From: Bacillus taeanensis
GTDB taxonomy: Bacteria > Bacillota > Bacilli > Bacillales > UBA6769
Assembly (NCBI RefSeq): GCF_003318295.1
Contig: NZ_QOCW01000009.1
Coordinates: 62,001 to 126,000 of the forward strand
Reading direction: 5' to 3'
Length of the DNA: 64,000 bases
Position 1 is the first letter of the stretch, and each line of letters opens with the position of its first letter. The notes under the pieces were generated by a model. It saw only the letters and a list, made by a program, of their open reading frames with translations. It was not told the DNA's origin and ran no database searches. Shown here one piece after another: positions 42,826-50,851 of this stretch. The translations under genes and the position numbers were made by a program.

Positions 42826-45504
42826 GTGAGGCTTACAATTAGCAAAAAATTAATTATAGGATTTTTATCCGCAGCTATCTTTTTCGGCGGAACAAGCGGT
42901 GCCTTTTATTATTACATTAATAAGGTAAACAGCTCCTATTCTGAGTTAATTAACCTGCGGGTAACCATTTTAACCAATGCTAAGGATATGCACACATTAG
43001 CCCTTCAGCAAACAAATGGGCTGCGCGGTTATCTGTTAACTCGAGGTCCAGAATTTTTAAATGAGCTGCAAACAGCGAATACAGATTTAAACGAATTAAT
43101 CGAGGAAACCAAATCACTTGTCACAGAAAAGGAAAATAAAGAATTAGTCTTACAATTAGATAAATTGAATAAAGAGTTTAACAAAAAATATGAAGAACTG
43201 TTAATCGTCTTTGAAGCAAATCAAGATCAAGAAGAAGCGTTAAATCACTTTAAAACAAAAGTGTTACCAACAGGAACACAGCTGGCCCCGCTAACAAAAA
43301 TCCTTACAGAAAACCAACAGAAATTAATGGATGAAGCGTCATTAGAAAATACGAAACTTGTGGAACATGTAAATAAAATGAGCCTCTTTTTAAGCATTAC
43401 AGCCTTAATTTTCACCATTATTATCGGCCTTTTCATTTCAAGAAGTATGACACGCAATCTTTCTAAGATTATGAAAGTGATTACCGGCTTAACTGCAGGC
43501 TCAAGTACAGCATCCGAACTAACGCATATTGAAGTAAATTCAAAAGATGAATTTGAAGATATTGCGCAAGCTTTTAATGAAATGGCCGCATCCCTTCAAG
43601 AAAGAAGCTGGCTTGAGACAAACATTACAGAAATGGCGACGATGTCTCATGGGATTCATGATTTACATACATTAGCACAGCAGTTCATTACAAGAATTAC
43701 ACCAATTGTAGAAGCAAGTTATGGGGTATTTTATATTAAACAAGGCATTGAACACGAGCGTTTTTTTAAAGGAGTGGCAGCTTACGCATACAACAACCAG
43801 GAACTTGGTTTACCTAGTTTTCGATATGGAGAAGGTCTTGTTGGACAAGCAGCATTAGAAAATAAGACGATTTTACTTACCGATATTCCTGAAAACTATG
43901 TTCAAATTTCGTCTGGGATCGGCGCTTCCTCCCCGTCAAATCTTATGATTATACCAGTAGAATTTGACGGCGACATTATCGCGGCCATTGAATTGGCATC
44001 CTTTAAAGAATTTAAACCCATTCAAAAAATCTTCCTAAATCAAGTATTAAGCCAAGTTGGAATTACGTTAGATAGTGTTTCAAGCCGCATGAAAACAGAA
44101 CATCTCTTAAAAGATTCTAAAGAATTAACAGAAGAGCTTCAAGTACAGTCAGAAGAACTGCAGCAGCAGCAGGAAGAACTAATCAGCATCAATGAAAAAC
44201 TGGAAGAACAGTATCGAAACTCTGAACAAAAAACAAAAGAATTAAATCAAATAAAAATGGAACTAGAAGAAAAAGCAGAGGAGCTTATTCTAACTTCCAA
44301 TTATAAATCTGAATTTCTCGCAAATATGTCCCATGAATTACGTTCGCCGCTTAATAGTTTGCTTATTTTAGCAAAACTGCTTGTTGAAAATGAGAGCGGC
44401 AATCTTACTAAAAAACAAGTAGAATTTGCGGATACAATTTTCAAGTCAGGCAATGACCTGCTTCATTTAATTAATGAAATATTAGATTTATCTAAAATCG
44501 AAGCTGGAAAAGTAGATGTAATTCCTGATGTTGTGAGTTTAAAAGATATTTGTTTATTTGCGAAACGACAATTTCTACCGATTGCTAATCAAAAGGAACT
44601 AACATTTAAAATTGAAAAAGAAGACACACTTCCAGAAACTCTCTGGACCGATCAGCAGCGCCTCCAGCAAATATTAAATAATTTATTATCCAATGCTTTT
44701 AAGTTTACTGACAAAGGTGAAATACTTCTTCATATTTATAAAGCAGACGGTGCCAACCATCCTAAACTTCAAAATATTGATGGGTCTCTCGCTTTTTCAA
44801 TTAAAGATACAGGAATCGGCATTTCGAAAGAAGATCAAAAACGGATCTTTAAATCGTTTCAACAAGGAGATGGCACGACAAGCCGAAAATATGGCGGTAC
44901 AGGCCTAGGGCTCTCGATCAGCCAGAAAATTGCTCATCTATTAGGCGGAGAAATTGAAGTGGAAAGTACAAAAGGAAAAGGAAGCACGTTCACCTTCTAT
45001 TTACCAATCCAGCCATCAGAAGATCGCGCCCCTGATACGATTACCTTTCAAAATGAGGCCGCAGCAGCGCTTGCTGTTTCTGACGATTGTAAGCAAACTC
45101 TTCCTGACATACAAGACGCGAAACCGCTCTTAAAAGGAAAGAAAATTCTCATTGTGGATGATGATATGCGAAATATATTTGCGATTACAACAGCGCTCGA
45201 GAACAAACATATGAAAGTCGTCTTCGCCGATAACGGTAAACAAGGAATTAACGTACTCAAAGATAATCCAGACATTGACCTTATTCTGATGGATATTATG
45301 CTTCCTGAGATGGATGGCTATGAAGCCATTCGTGTCATTCGCCAAATACCAGAATACGAAATGATGCCAATTATTGCGCTAACAGCGAAAGCAATGAAAC
45401 ATGATAGGGAAAAATGCATTGAAGCTGGAGCGTCTGATTACATCAGCAAACCTGTTGATTTAGATCAACTTTTCTCGTTAATACAAGTTTGGTTATACAG
45501 ATAG
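42826..45504 (+). CDS. Hybrid sensor kinase CHASE3-HAMP-GAF-HisKA-HATPase-REC (RsbK-like)
   Basis: 892 residues. I favour the GTG at 42826, which has GGAGAGG at proper spacing; the longer frame lacks a ribosome site. Helix about 9-27, CHASE3-like extracellular domain (LQQTNGLRGYLLTRGPEFLN), second helix about 182-205, HAMP, GAF (about 260-410), a Glu/Gln-rich coiled coil, HisKA (NMSHELRSPLNSLL), HATPase_c (GTGLGLSI) and a C-terminal receiver (DLILMDIMLPEMDGYE). This layout matches RsbK of the B. cereus group, which drives sigma-B activation and is methylated by the CheR-type RsbM. Here too a CheR gene follows directly. No RsbY phosphatase or sigB lies in the window. Confidence 0.9.
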   Translation: MRLTISKKLIIGFLSAAIFFGGTSGAFYYYINKVNSSYSELINLRVTILTNAKDMHTLALQQTNGLRGYLLTRGPEFLNELQTANTDLNELIEETKSLVTEKENKELVLQLDKLNKEFNKKYEELLIVFEANQDQEEALNHFKTKVLPTGTQLAPLTKILTENQQKLMDEASLENTKLVEHVNKMSLFLSITALIFTIIIGLFISRSMTRNLSKIMKVITGLTAGSSTASELTHIEVNSKDEFEDIAQAFNEMAASLQERSWLETNITEMATMSHGIHDLHTLAQQFITRITPIVEASYGVFYIKQGIEHERFFKGVAAYAYNNQELGLPSFRYGEGLVGQAALENKTILLTDIPENYVQISSGIGASSPSNLMIIPVEFDGDIIAAIELASFKEFKPIQKIFLNQVLSQVGITLDSVSSRMKTEHLLKDSKELTEELQVQSEELQQQQEELISINEKLEEQYRNSEQKTKELNQIKMELEEKAEELILTSNYKSEFLANMSHELRSPLNSLLILAKLLVENESGNLTKKQVEFADTIFKSGNDLLHLINEILDLSKIEAGKVDVIPDVVSLKDICLFAKRQFLPIANQKELTFKIEKEDTLPETLWTDQQRLQQILNNLLSNAFKFTDKGEILLHIYKADGANHPKLQNIDGSLAFSIKDTGIGISKEDQKRIFKSFQQGDGTTSRKYGGTGLGLSISQKIAHLLGGEIEVESTKGKGSTFTFYLPIQPSEDRAPDTITFQNEAAAALAVSDDCKQTLPDIQDAKPLLKGKKILIVDDDMRNIFAITTALENKHMKVVFADNGKQGINVLKDNPDIDLILMDIMLPEMDGYEAIRVIRQIPEYEMMPIIALTAKAMKHDREKCIEAGASDYISKPVDLDQLFSLIQVWLYR

Positions 45505-45516
45505 GCGGGGGTTTCA

Positions 45517-46377
45517 ATTAATAAACAAGTAAAAAAAGAAATAACAGTGCAGCTGAAAGACGATGAGTTAGAAAAAATTGAAATTGAACTTTTGCTTGAA
45601 GCGATTTACCGCCATTATGGTTTTGATTTCCGAAACTATACGTTCTCTTCCATGCAGCGAAGGGTTTGGCATCGTGTTCATGCCGAAAAACTATCAAGTA
45701 TTTCCGGCCTGCAGGAACAAGTTCTTCATAACCCTGACATATTGAAAAAGTTAGTAAGTGATTTTTCAATTAATGTAACAGAAATGTTTCGCGATCCGAG
45801 TTTTTATCGTTCTTTTCGTGAAAAAGTGATCCCAATGTTAAAAAAATACTCTTCCATTCGTATCTGGCATGCAGGCTGTTCCACAGGTGAAGAAGTATAT
45901 TCAATGGCTATTCTTTTACACGAAGAAGGTTTGCATGAAAAAGCAAAAATTTATGCCACAGATATAAATGAAACTGTTTTACAAACAGCAAAGCAAGGGA
46001 AATTCCCTCTAAAGAAAATGCAGCTGTACACTAGAAATTATTTAAATTCAGGAGGAATAAGAGCCTTTAGCGAATATTACACCATTAAAGATGAAGATGC
46101 CGTTTTTCATCCTTTTCTCAGGAAAAATATCGTTTTTGCACTCCATAATTTAGCCGTTGATCATTCGTTCAATGAGTTTCATGTCATTATTTGCCGAAAT
46201 GTAATGATTTATTTTAACAGTTCCCTGCAAAACCGTGTCCATGATTTATTTTATAATAGCCTGATATTATCCGGTGTGCTGGGACTTGGAAAAAAAGAAT
46301 CTATTACCTTAACCAGCCATAAGTCGTATTATGAGGAGATTGATTCAAATGAAAAACTATACCGAAAAATCCACTAG
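45517..46377 (+). CDS. CheR-type methyltransferase (RsbM-like)
   Basis: About 286 residues. SAM-dependent methyltransferase: N-terminal helical domain (LLLEAIYRHYGFDFRNYTFS), then the SAM site IRIWHAGCSTGEEVYSMAIL, IYATDINE and HVIICRNVMIYFN. The first ATG-type start, GTG at 45547, has no ribosome site. The only purine-rich site (GGCGGGGG) precedes in-frame ATT at 45517, 12 bases after the kinase stop, giving INKQVKKEITVQLKDDELEK, which may be an AUU start. It likely methylates glutamates on the neighbouring kinase, as RsbM does in B. cereus, rather than chemoreceptors; there are no chemotaxis genes nearby. Confidence 0.88.
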   Translation: MNKQVKKEITVQLKDDELEKIEIELLLEAIYRHYGFDFRNYTFSSMQRRVWHRVHAEKLSSISGLQEQVLHNPDILKKLVSDFSINVTEMFRDPSFYRSFREKVIPMLKKYSSIRIWHAGCSTGEEVYSMAILLHEEGLHEKAKIYATDINETVLQTAKQGKFPLKKMQLYTRNYLNSGGIRAFSEYYTIKDEDAVFHPFLRKNIVFALHNLAVDHSFNEFHVIICRNVMIYFNSSLQNRVHDLFYNSLILSGVLGLGKKESITLTSHKSYYEEIDSNEKLYRKIH

Positions 46378-48151
46378 TATCGACCAAAAAGCCAATATAT
46401 TATTGGTTGATGATCGTCCAGAAAATTTACTTGCCCTTGAAAGCGTCCTAGCTAGTCCCTCTTATCATTTAATTAGTGCAACTTCTGGTGAAGATGCCTT
46501 AAAACACGTGTTAACGGAAGATTTTGCGGTTATTTTACTAGACGTACAAATGCCGGGACTTGATGGTTTCGAAACGGCAAAATTAATTAAATCTCGTAAA
46601 AAGTCAGAACAAACGCCAATTATTTTTATTACGGCCATTAATCAGGCAATTGACCATGTCAAACAAGGTTATAACGCCGGAGCGATTGATTATATTTTTA
46701 AACCATTCCATCCTGAAACATTAAAACTGAAAGTTGAAGCTTTTGTAAAGATCCATAACTATCAAGAACAAATCAAGTTTCAAAGTGAAGTGATGAAAGT
46801 TATTGGAGAAACGTTAAGTGATACACTTATTACTTTTAACGACAAAGGAATGATACAAAGCGCTAATCCTACTATCATCGAGATGTTTGGCTATACGGAA
46901 AAAGAATTAATCGGAAATGATATTGATAAACTTGTTCCTAATCTATTTGTAAACTTTTTTAATCAAGAAGAATCAGGAAAAATTATTGAAACAATTGCAC
47001 TGCGAAAAGATCAAAGTGAATTTCCTGCCGACATTCAAATCGGAAAAGCCAGCATAGAAGAAAATAGGATTTATGTGTGTTCGATTCGCGATGTAACAGA
47101 ACGAAAGCTGATGGAGGAAGAACGTTTTCGCAAAATTTTTGAAGCCACTCCATGCTTAGTTTCACTTCGTTCTCTACAAGATTGGCGCTATATTAATGTT
47201 AATAAAAGCTGGTTAACATATTCCGGCTATAATGATTATGAGGATATTATTAATCAAACATCCGATTTTCTAAAATACATTCTTCATTCAGAAGAAATAG
47301 GCGAAACTGTTGTTGAAATGGCAGAACTGGAACATCCTATTCAAAATGAACGAGTCAGCTATTTAAATAAAACAGGAGATTTACGTGAAGGATTGCTCTC
47401 AACAGAAGTGATGGAGCTTCACGGGGAAAAATGCCTTCTCAGCGTCATTACCGATATTACAGAGAGAGTATTTATGGAAAAAGAAATGACGCGGTTAGAC
47501 AGCCTGAATTTAGTAGGAGAAATGGCAGCGGGAATTGTCCATGAGGTGCGCAATCCACTAACAACGATTCGCGGCTTTTTACAAATGGCAAAAGATTTTC
47601 CGTCAGAAGAACATATTGATATTATGATTGAAGAATTGGACCGGGCCCATAACATTATTACTGAGTTTCTAACCGTTTCAAAAACAAATCCGGCTAAACA
47701 TCGCCTAAAAAAGCTTGACGATATTATTGAAACGTTATTTCCGTTAATTCAAGCCAAAGCAATGTATGCGAATAAATATATCCGCCTTGATTTAGGACAA
47801 TGCCCGCCGCTAAGCCTAAATGAAAAAGAAATACGTCAGTTAATTTTAAATCTATCAATCAATGGATTAGAAGCAATGTCTGCTGGCGGCATGCTGACGA
47901 TTAAAACATATTGCAGCGATCATGAAGTCATATTGGAAGTAGAAGATCAAGGCTGCGGAATCAAAGAAGAGTTCATTGATCAAATCGGTACTCCTTTCTT
48001 TAGTACAAAAGTACAAGGGACAGGACTCGGTTTATCTGTATGCCACAGCGTTGTTTCTCGCCATAACGCCAAGCTCGATGTAAGAACAAGTGACCAAGGG
48101 ACAATCTTTTTTGTTAATTTTCCACTTCAAGAACAAGTTGTTAAAAGCTAG
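46349..48151 (+). CDS. Receiver-PAS-PAS-histidine kinase protein
   Basis: 600 residues from ATG at 46349, which overlaps the end of the CheR gene and has GAGGAG upstream. N-terminal receiver (ILLVDDRPENLLALESVLAS, acceptor Asp in AVILLDVQMPGLDGFE), two PAS domains (about 140-260 and 265-385), HisKA (GIVHEVRNPLTTIRGF) and HATPase_c (GTGLGLSV). No membrane helix, so cytosolic. It may accept phosphate from the hybrid kinase and sense redox or a ligand through PAS. Third gene of the operon. Confidence 0.92.
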   Translation: MKNYTEKSTSIDQKANILLVDDRPENLLALESVLASPSYHLISATSGEDALKHVLTEDFAVILLDVQMPGLDGFETAKLIKSRKKSEQTPIIFITAINQAIDHVKQGYNAGAIDYIFKPFHPETLKLKVEAFVKIHNYQEQIKFQSEVMKVIGETLSDTLITFNDKGMIQSANPTIIEMFGYTEKELIGNDIDKLVPNLFVNFFNQEESGKIIETIALRKDQSEFPADIQIGKASIEENRIYVCSIRDVTERKLMEEERFRKIFEATPCLVSLRSLQDWRYINVNKSWLTYSGYNDYEDIINQTSDFLKYILHSEEIGETVVEMAELEHPIQNERVSYLNKTGDLREGLLSTEVMELHGEKCLLSVITDITERVFMEKEMTRLDSLNLVGEMAAGIVHEVRNPLTTIRGFLQMAKDFPSEEHIDIMIEELDRAHNIITEFLTVSKTNPAKHRLKKLDDIIETLFPLIQAKAMYANKYIRLDLGQCPPLSLNEKEIRQLILNLSINGLEAMSAGGMLTIKTYCSDHEVILEVEDQGCGIKEEFIDQIGTPFFSTKVQGTGLGLSVCHSVVSRHNAKLDVRTSDQGTIFFVNFPLQEQVVKS

Positions 48152-48211
48152 TATGAATAACATAAACACGATACCTTTCTTTAATTGTCCAGATGAACTT
48201 CCTACAACCCT

Positions 48212-48243
48212 CTCTCCAATTTAAACAATTGGAGAGGTTTTTT
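48212..48243 (+). terminator. Terminator of the kinase-CheR operon
   Basis: CTCTCCAATT pairs with AATTGGAGAG, then GTTTTTT. Confidence 0.9.
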
Positions 48244-48310
48244 CATTATTTCATTAAAATTCTGGGTAAACTTCATAATAAGGACTTGAACTTATAAGGA
48301 GTGTTGAAGG

Positions 48311-48490
48311 TTGGAAAATTTAGATGGAATCTTACAGTATTATGTAAAAGGTATTATGAACGAATACGACATTAAGGAACAACAGCAAGCAGAACAAATT
48401 TTAGCTGATGCCCTGCAAAGTGAACAAGCAGATATTGTGATTACCGAATTTGTTGAAAATGTATTAGAAAAAAATAAGGGTCTTCACTAA
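48311..48490 (+). CDS. Small acidic helical protein, 59 aa
   Basis: TTG start at 48311; AAGGAGTG lies about 9 bases upstream. The sequence (MENLDGILQYYVKGIMNEYD, then EQQQAEQILADALQSEQADI and VENVLEKNKG) predicts two to three helices and no membrane segment. It is followed at once by a strong terminator, so it is probably a single-gene unit. Family not recognised. Confidence 0.6.
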   Translation: MENLDGILQYYVKGIMNEYDIKEQQQAEQILADALQSEQADIVITEFVENVLEKNKGLH

Positions 48491-48497
48491 AAAATAA

Positions 48498-48541
48498 ACA
48501 GCTGACAGGTTAGAGAAACTCATCCTGTCAGCTGTTTTATT
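48498..48541 (+). terminator. Terminator of the 59-aa gene
   Basis: ACAGCTGACAGG pairs perfectly with CCTGTCAGCTGT, then TTTTATT. Confidence 0.9.
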
Positions 48542-48695
48542 AATGCTCCCTTAACATTCTTTTGGTTATAAAATTAATCCATTTATTATAGGTTATTCAA
48601 TATGAAAATCTTAGAGCAATTCAATAGCTTAATATTGTAAGATAGTGTAAGCTATTCTGGGGTAAGAAATTGAAAACGGATTGGAGAAACAGAAA

Positions 48696-50120
48696 ATGGA
48701 ACCATCAACTTATAAGCGGTCTACAATTGTCACACTTCTGCTTGCAGGAACTTTTATCGCAATCTTAAATCAAACACTGATGATTACAGCGATTCCACCA
48801 GTAATGAAGGAAATGAATATTACCGCAAACAGCGCACAGTGGCTTACGACTGTATTTATGCTTGTCAATGGAATTATGATTCCTGTAAGTGCCTTTTTGC
48901 TGCAGCGCTTTACAACGAGGCAGCTTTTTATGTCAGCGATGGGCATTTTTGCTTTTGGTACATTAGTTGCCGGAATCGCACCAAATTTTGAAACGCTCTT
49001 ACTCGGAAGAATGATTCAATCAAGTGGAGCCGGTGTAATGCTTCCCTTAATGCAGACAGTATTTTTAATGATTTTCCCTATTCATAAACGAGGCGCAGCA
49101 ATGGGATTAATCGGTCTTGTTATTTCATTTGCCCCCGCGATTGGTCCAGCTTTATCCGGCTGGGTAACAGAGCATTACTCATGGAGACTTTTATTTTTCA
49201 TTATTTTACCGATTGCACTTATTGATCTTCTTATTGCTTACTTTGCTTTAAAAAATGTAACAGAAGTTACAAAACCAAAAGTAGATATTCCTTCCATTAT
49301 TTTATCTTCATTTGGGTTTGGTGGATTGCTTTATGGATTTACAGCCGCCGGCAATTATGGATGGTTTGATACGAATACAATTCTCTCTCTTGGGATCGGT
49401 ATTTTCGCCCTTATTTTGTTTATCATAAGACAAATACAAATGGAAATTCCCATGCTTGAATTTCGAGTATTTAAGTATGCTATTTTTCCGCAGGCTGTTC
49501 TTATTGGGATGATTACCTTTATGGGATTAATTGGCGCAGAAACACTTATTCCACTATTTATGCAAAACATGCGTGAATTTACAGCGTTTGAAGCAGGTCT
49601 TGCCATTTTACCAGGCGCCCTTATTACCGGCTTGATGTCTCCTATTACAGGACGGATATTTGATAAAATCGGTGCAAGATGGCTCGTTATTAGCGGGTTA
49701 ACTATTATTACAGGGGCATCATTTGCGTTTACGAATTTAGGACCCGAAACATCTTTTACATTTATTACAATGATGTATGGGCTGCGGATGCTCGGTTTAT
49801 CAATGGTCATGATGCCGGTCTCAACAGCTGCATTAAATCAGCTGCCGTCACGATTGATTCCTCACGGCGCAGCTATGGATAATACAATGAAAATGATCGC
49901 CGCATCAGTTGGTACAGCTATTCTCGTGACCGTCATGACAACAACAACCGAAAGCGCAAAAGGACAGCCAGATATTCCTTATCCAGATATGCATGGCGTG
50001 AATATCGCCTTTATCGTTCTTTCTATTGTATCGTTAGTAGGCTTACTGATTTCTTTTTCCATTAAAAACAGCAAAACGTCGGAAAAAGAACCTGAACAAC
50101 AGCAATCAGATGCGGTTTAA
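48696..50120 (+). CDS. DHA2-family (EmrB/QacA) MFS drug exporter
   Basis: 474 residues from ATG at 48696 (GGAG nine bases upstream). About 14 hydrophobic helices with the DHA2 start LLLAGTFIAILNQTLMITAI, motif A-like FTTRQLFMSAMGIFAFGTL, and motif C GLVISFAPAIGPALSGWVTE. Exports drugs or lipophilic compounds using the proton gradient. No regulator lies next to it. Strong terminator downstream. Confidence 0.93.
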   Translation: MEPSTYKRSTIVTLLLAGTFIAILNQTLMITAIPPVMKEMNITANSAQWLTTVFMLVNGIMIPVSAFLLQRFTTRQLFMSAMGIFAFGTLVAGIAPNFETLLLGRMIQSSGAGVMLPLMQTVFLMIFPIHKRGAAMGLIGLVISFAPAIGPALSGWVTEHYSWRLLFFIILPIALIDLLIAYFALKNVTEVTKPKVDIPSIILSSFGFGGLLYGFTAAGNYGWFDTNTILSLGIGIFALILFIIRQIQMEIPMLEFRVFKYAIFPQAVLIGMITFMGLIGAETLIPLFMQNMREFTAFEAGLAILPGALITGLMSPITGRIFDKIGARWLVISGLTIITGASFAFTNLGPETSFTFITMMYGLRMLGLSMVMMPVSTAALNQLPSRLIPHGAAMDNTMKMIAASVGTAILVTVMTTTTESAKGQPDIPYPDMHGVNIAFIVLSIVSLVGLLISFSIKNSKTSEKEPEQQQSDAV

Positions 50121-50129
50121 ACAAGCAGT

Positions 50130-50161
50130 AAAAAAGCTTAGGTTCTTCCTGAGCTTTTTTA
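50130..50161. terminator. Bidirectional terminator
   Basis: AAAAAAGCTTAGG pairs with CCTGAGCTTTTTT between convergent genes. Confidence 0.85.
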
Positions 50162-50203
50162 CTGCTATTTTGTTGAAAATGTTCATAAAAAATGTTCTTC
50201 TAA

Positions 50204-50695
50204 TTACCACGGCACACCGAATATTAAGATATAACAGGTTACTACAATAATGGAAGCAAGATAAACAAGAAGTGGATGTCTTTCATGAAGAGCAATGAAA
50301 CCATACATAAGTACATAAAAAGGAAAATCCATCCAACACTCATATCCATTATGAAAACTTAATCGTCCTGTTTTCCAAAAAAGAACGGACCATAAACATG
50401 AACCAACAATCCAAACCGCTATATAAAAGAGTCTGCTTTTTAATTTATGAGGAAAGTGACTAATAAACAAAAAAGTAACGGAAGGTAATACAATAAAAGT
50501 TTGGATAAGATTAATTGTTTTTAGCGAAAGCCAGGAAGAGTTATATTTCCAAAGCCAATAATCACCAATTATTAAATGATATAATAAGTTCATGCTTACC
50601 ACATACCATATTGTTGGCAGCATGTTTCTTATATTTTTCCAGTCCCCCCATTTCCATGCTGCGAAGACTAAACCGAAGACAGTAACTACATGCAT
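50204..50695 (-). CDS. CBO0543-family membrane protein
   Basis: 163 residues, ATG after AGGAG. About five helices with Trp-rich loops (VFAAWKWGDWKNIRNMLPTI, IIGDYWLWKY and CWMDFPFYVLMYG). A relative of the protein at 37755-38300, but shorter and lacking its N-terminal helix. Function unknown. Confidence 0.72.
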   Translation of the reverse strand: MHVVTVFGLVFAAWKWGDWKNIRNMLPTIWYVVSMNLLYHLIIGDYWLWKYNSSWLSLKTINLIQTFIVLPSVTFLFISHFPHKLKSRLFYIAVWIVGSCLWSVLFWKTGRLSFHNGYECWMDFPFYVLMYGFIALHERHPLLVYLASIIVVTCYILIFGVPW

Positions 50696-50815
50696 ATTTT
50701 TGCTCCTAAGCGTTTTTTAATAGCATGTCATAAATTTGTAATAATATGTAAAACATTCTGATGTTATTGAATTTTGTTATTGATCAGTTTTATATAAAAC
50801 AGCTTCTCTTACAAA

Positions 50816-50851
50816 TAAAGAGGCAGCTCCAATTGAAACTACCTCTTTTTA
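50816..50851 (-). terminator. Terminator of the pnkp-hen1 operon
   Basis: On the minus strand AAAGAGGTAG pairs with CTGCCTCTTT (one G-U), followed by a T-rich stretch. It abuts the Pnkp stop codon. Confidence 0.75.

Noticed and set aside
49355..49810. 151-codon minus-strand frame
   Set aside because: Antisense within the MFS exporter gene; an artefact of its codon pattern.
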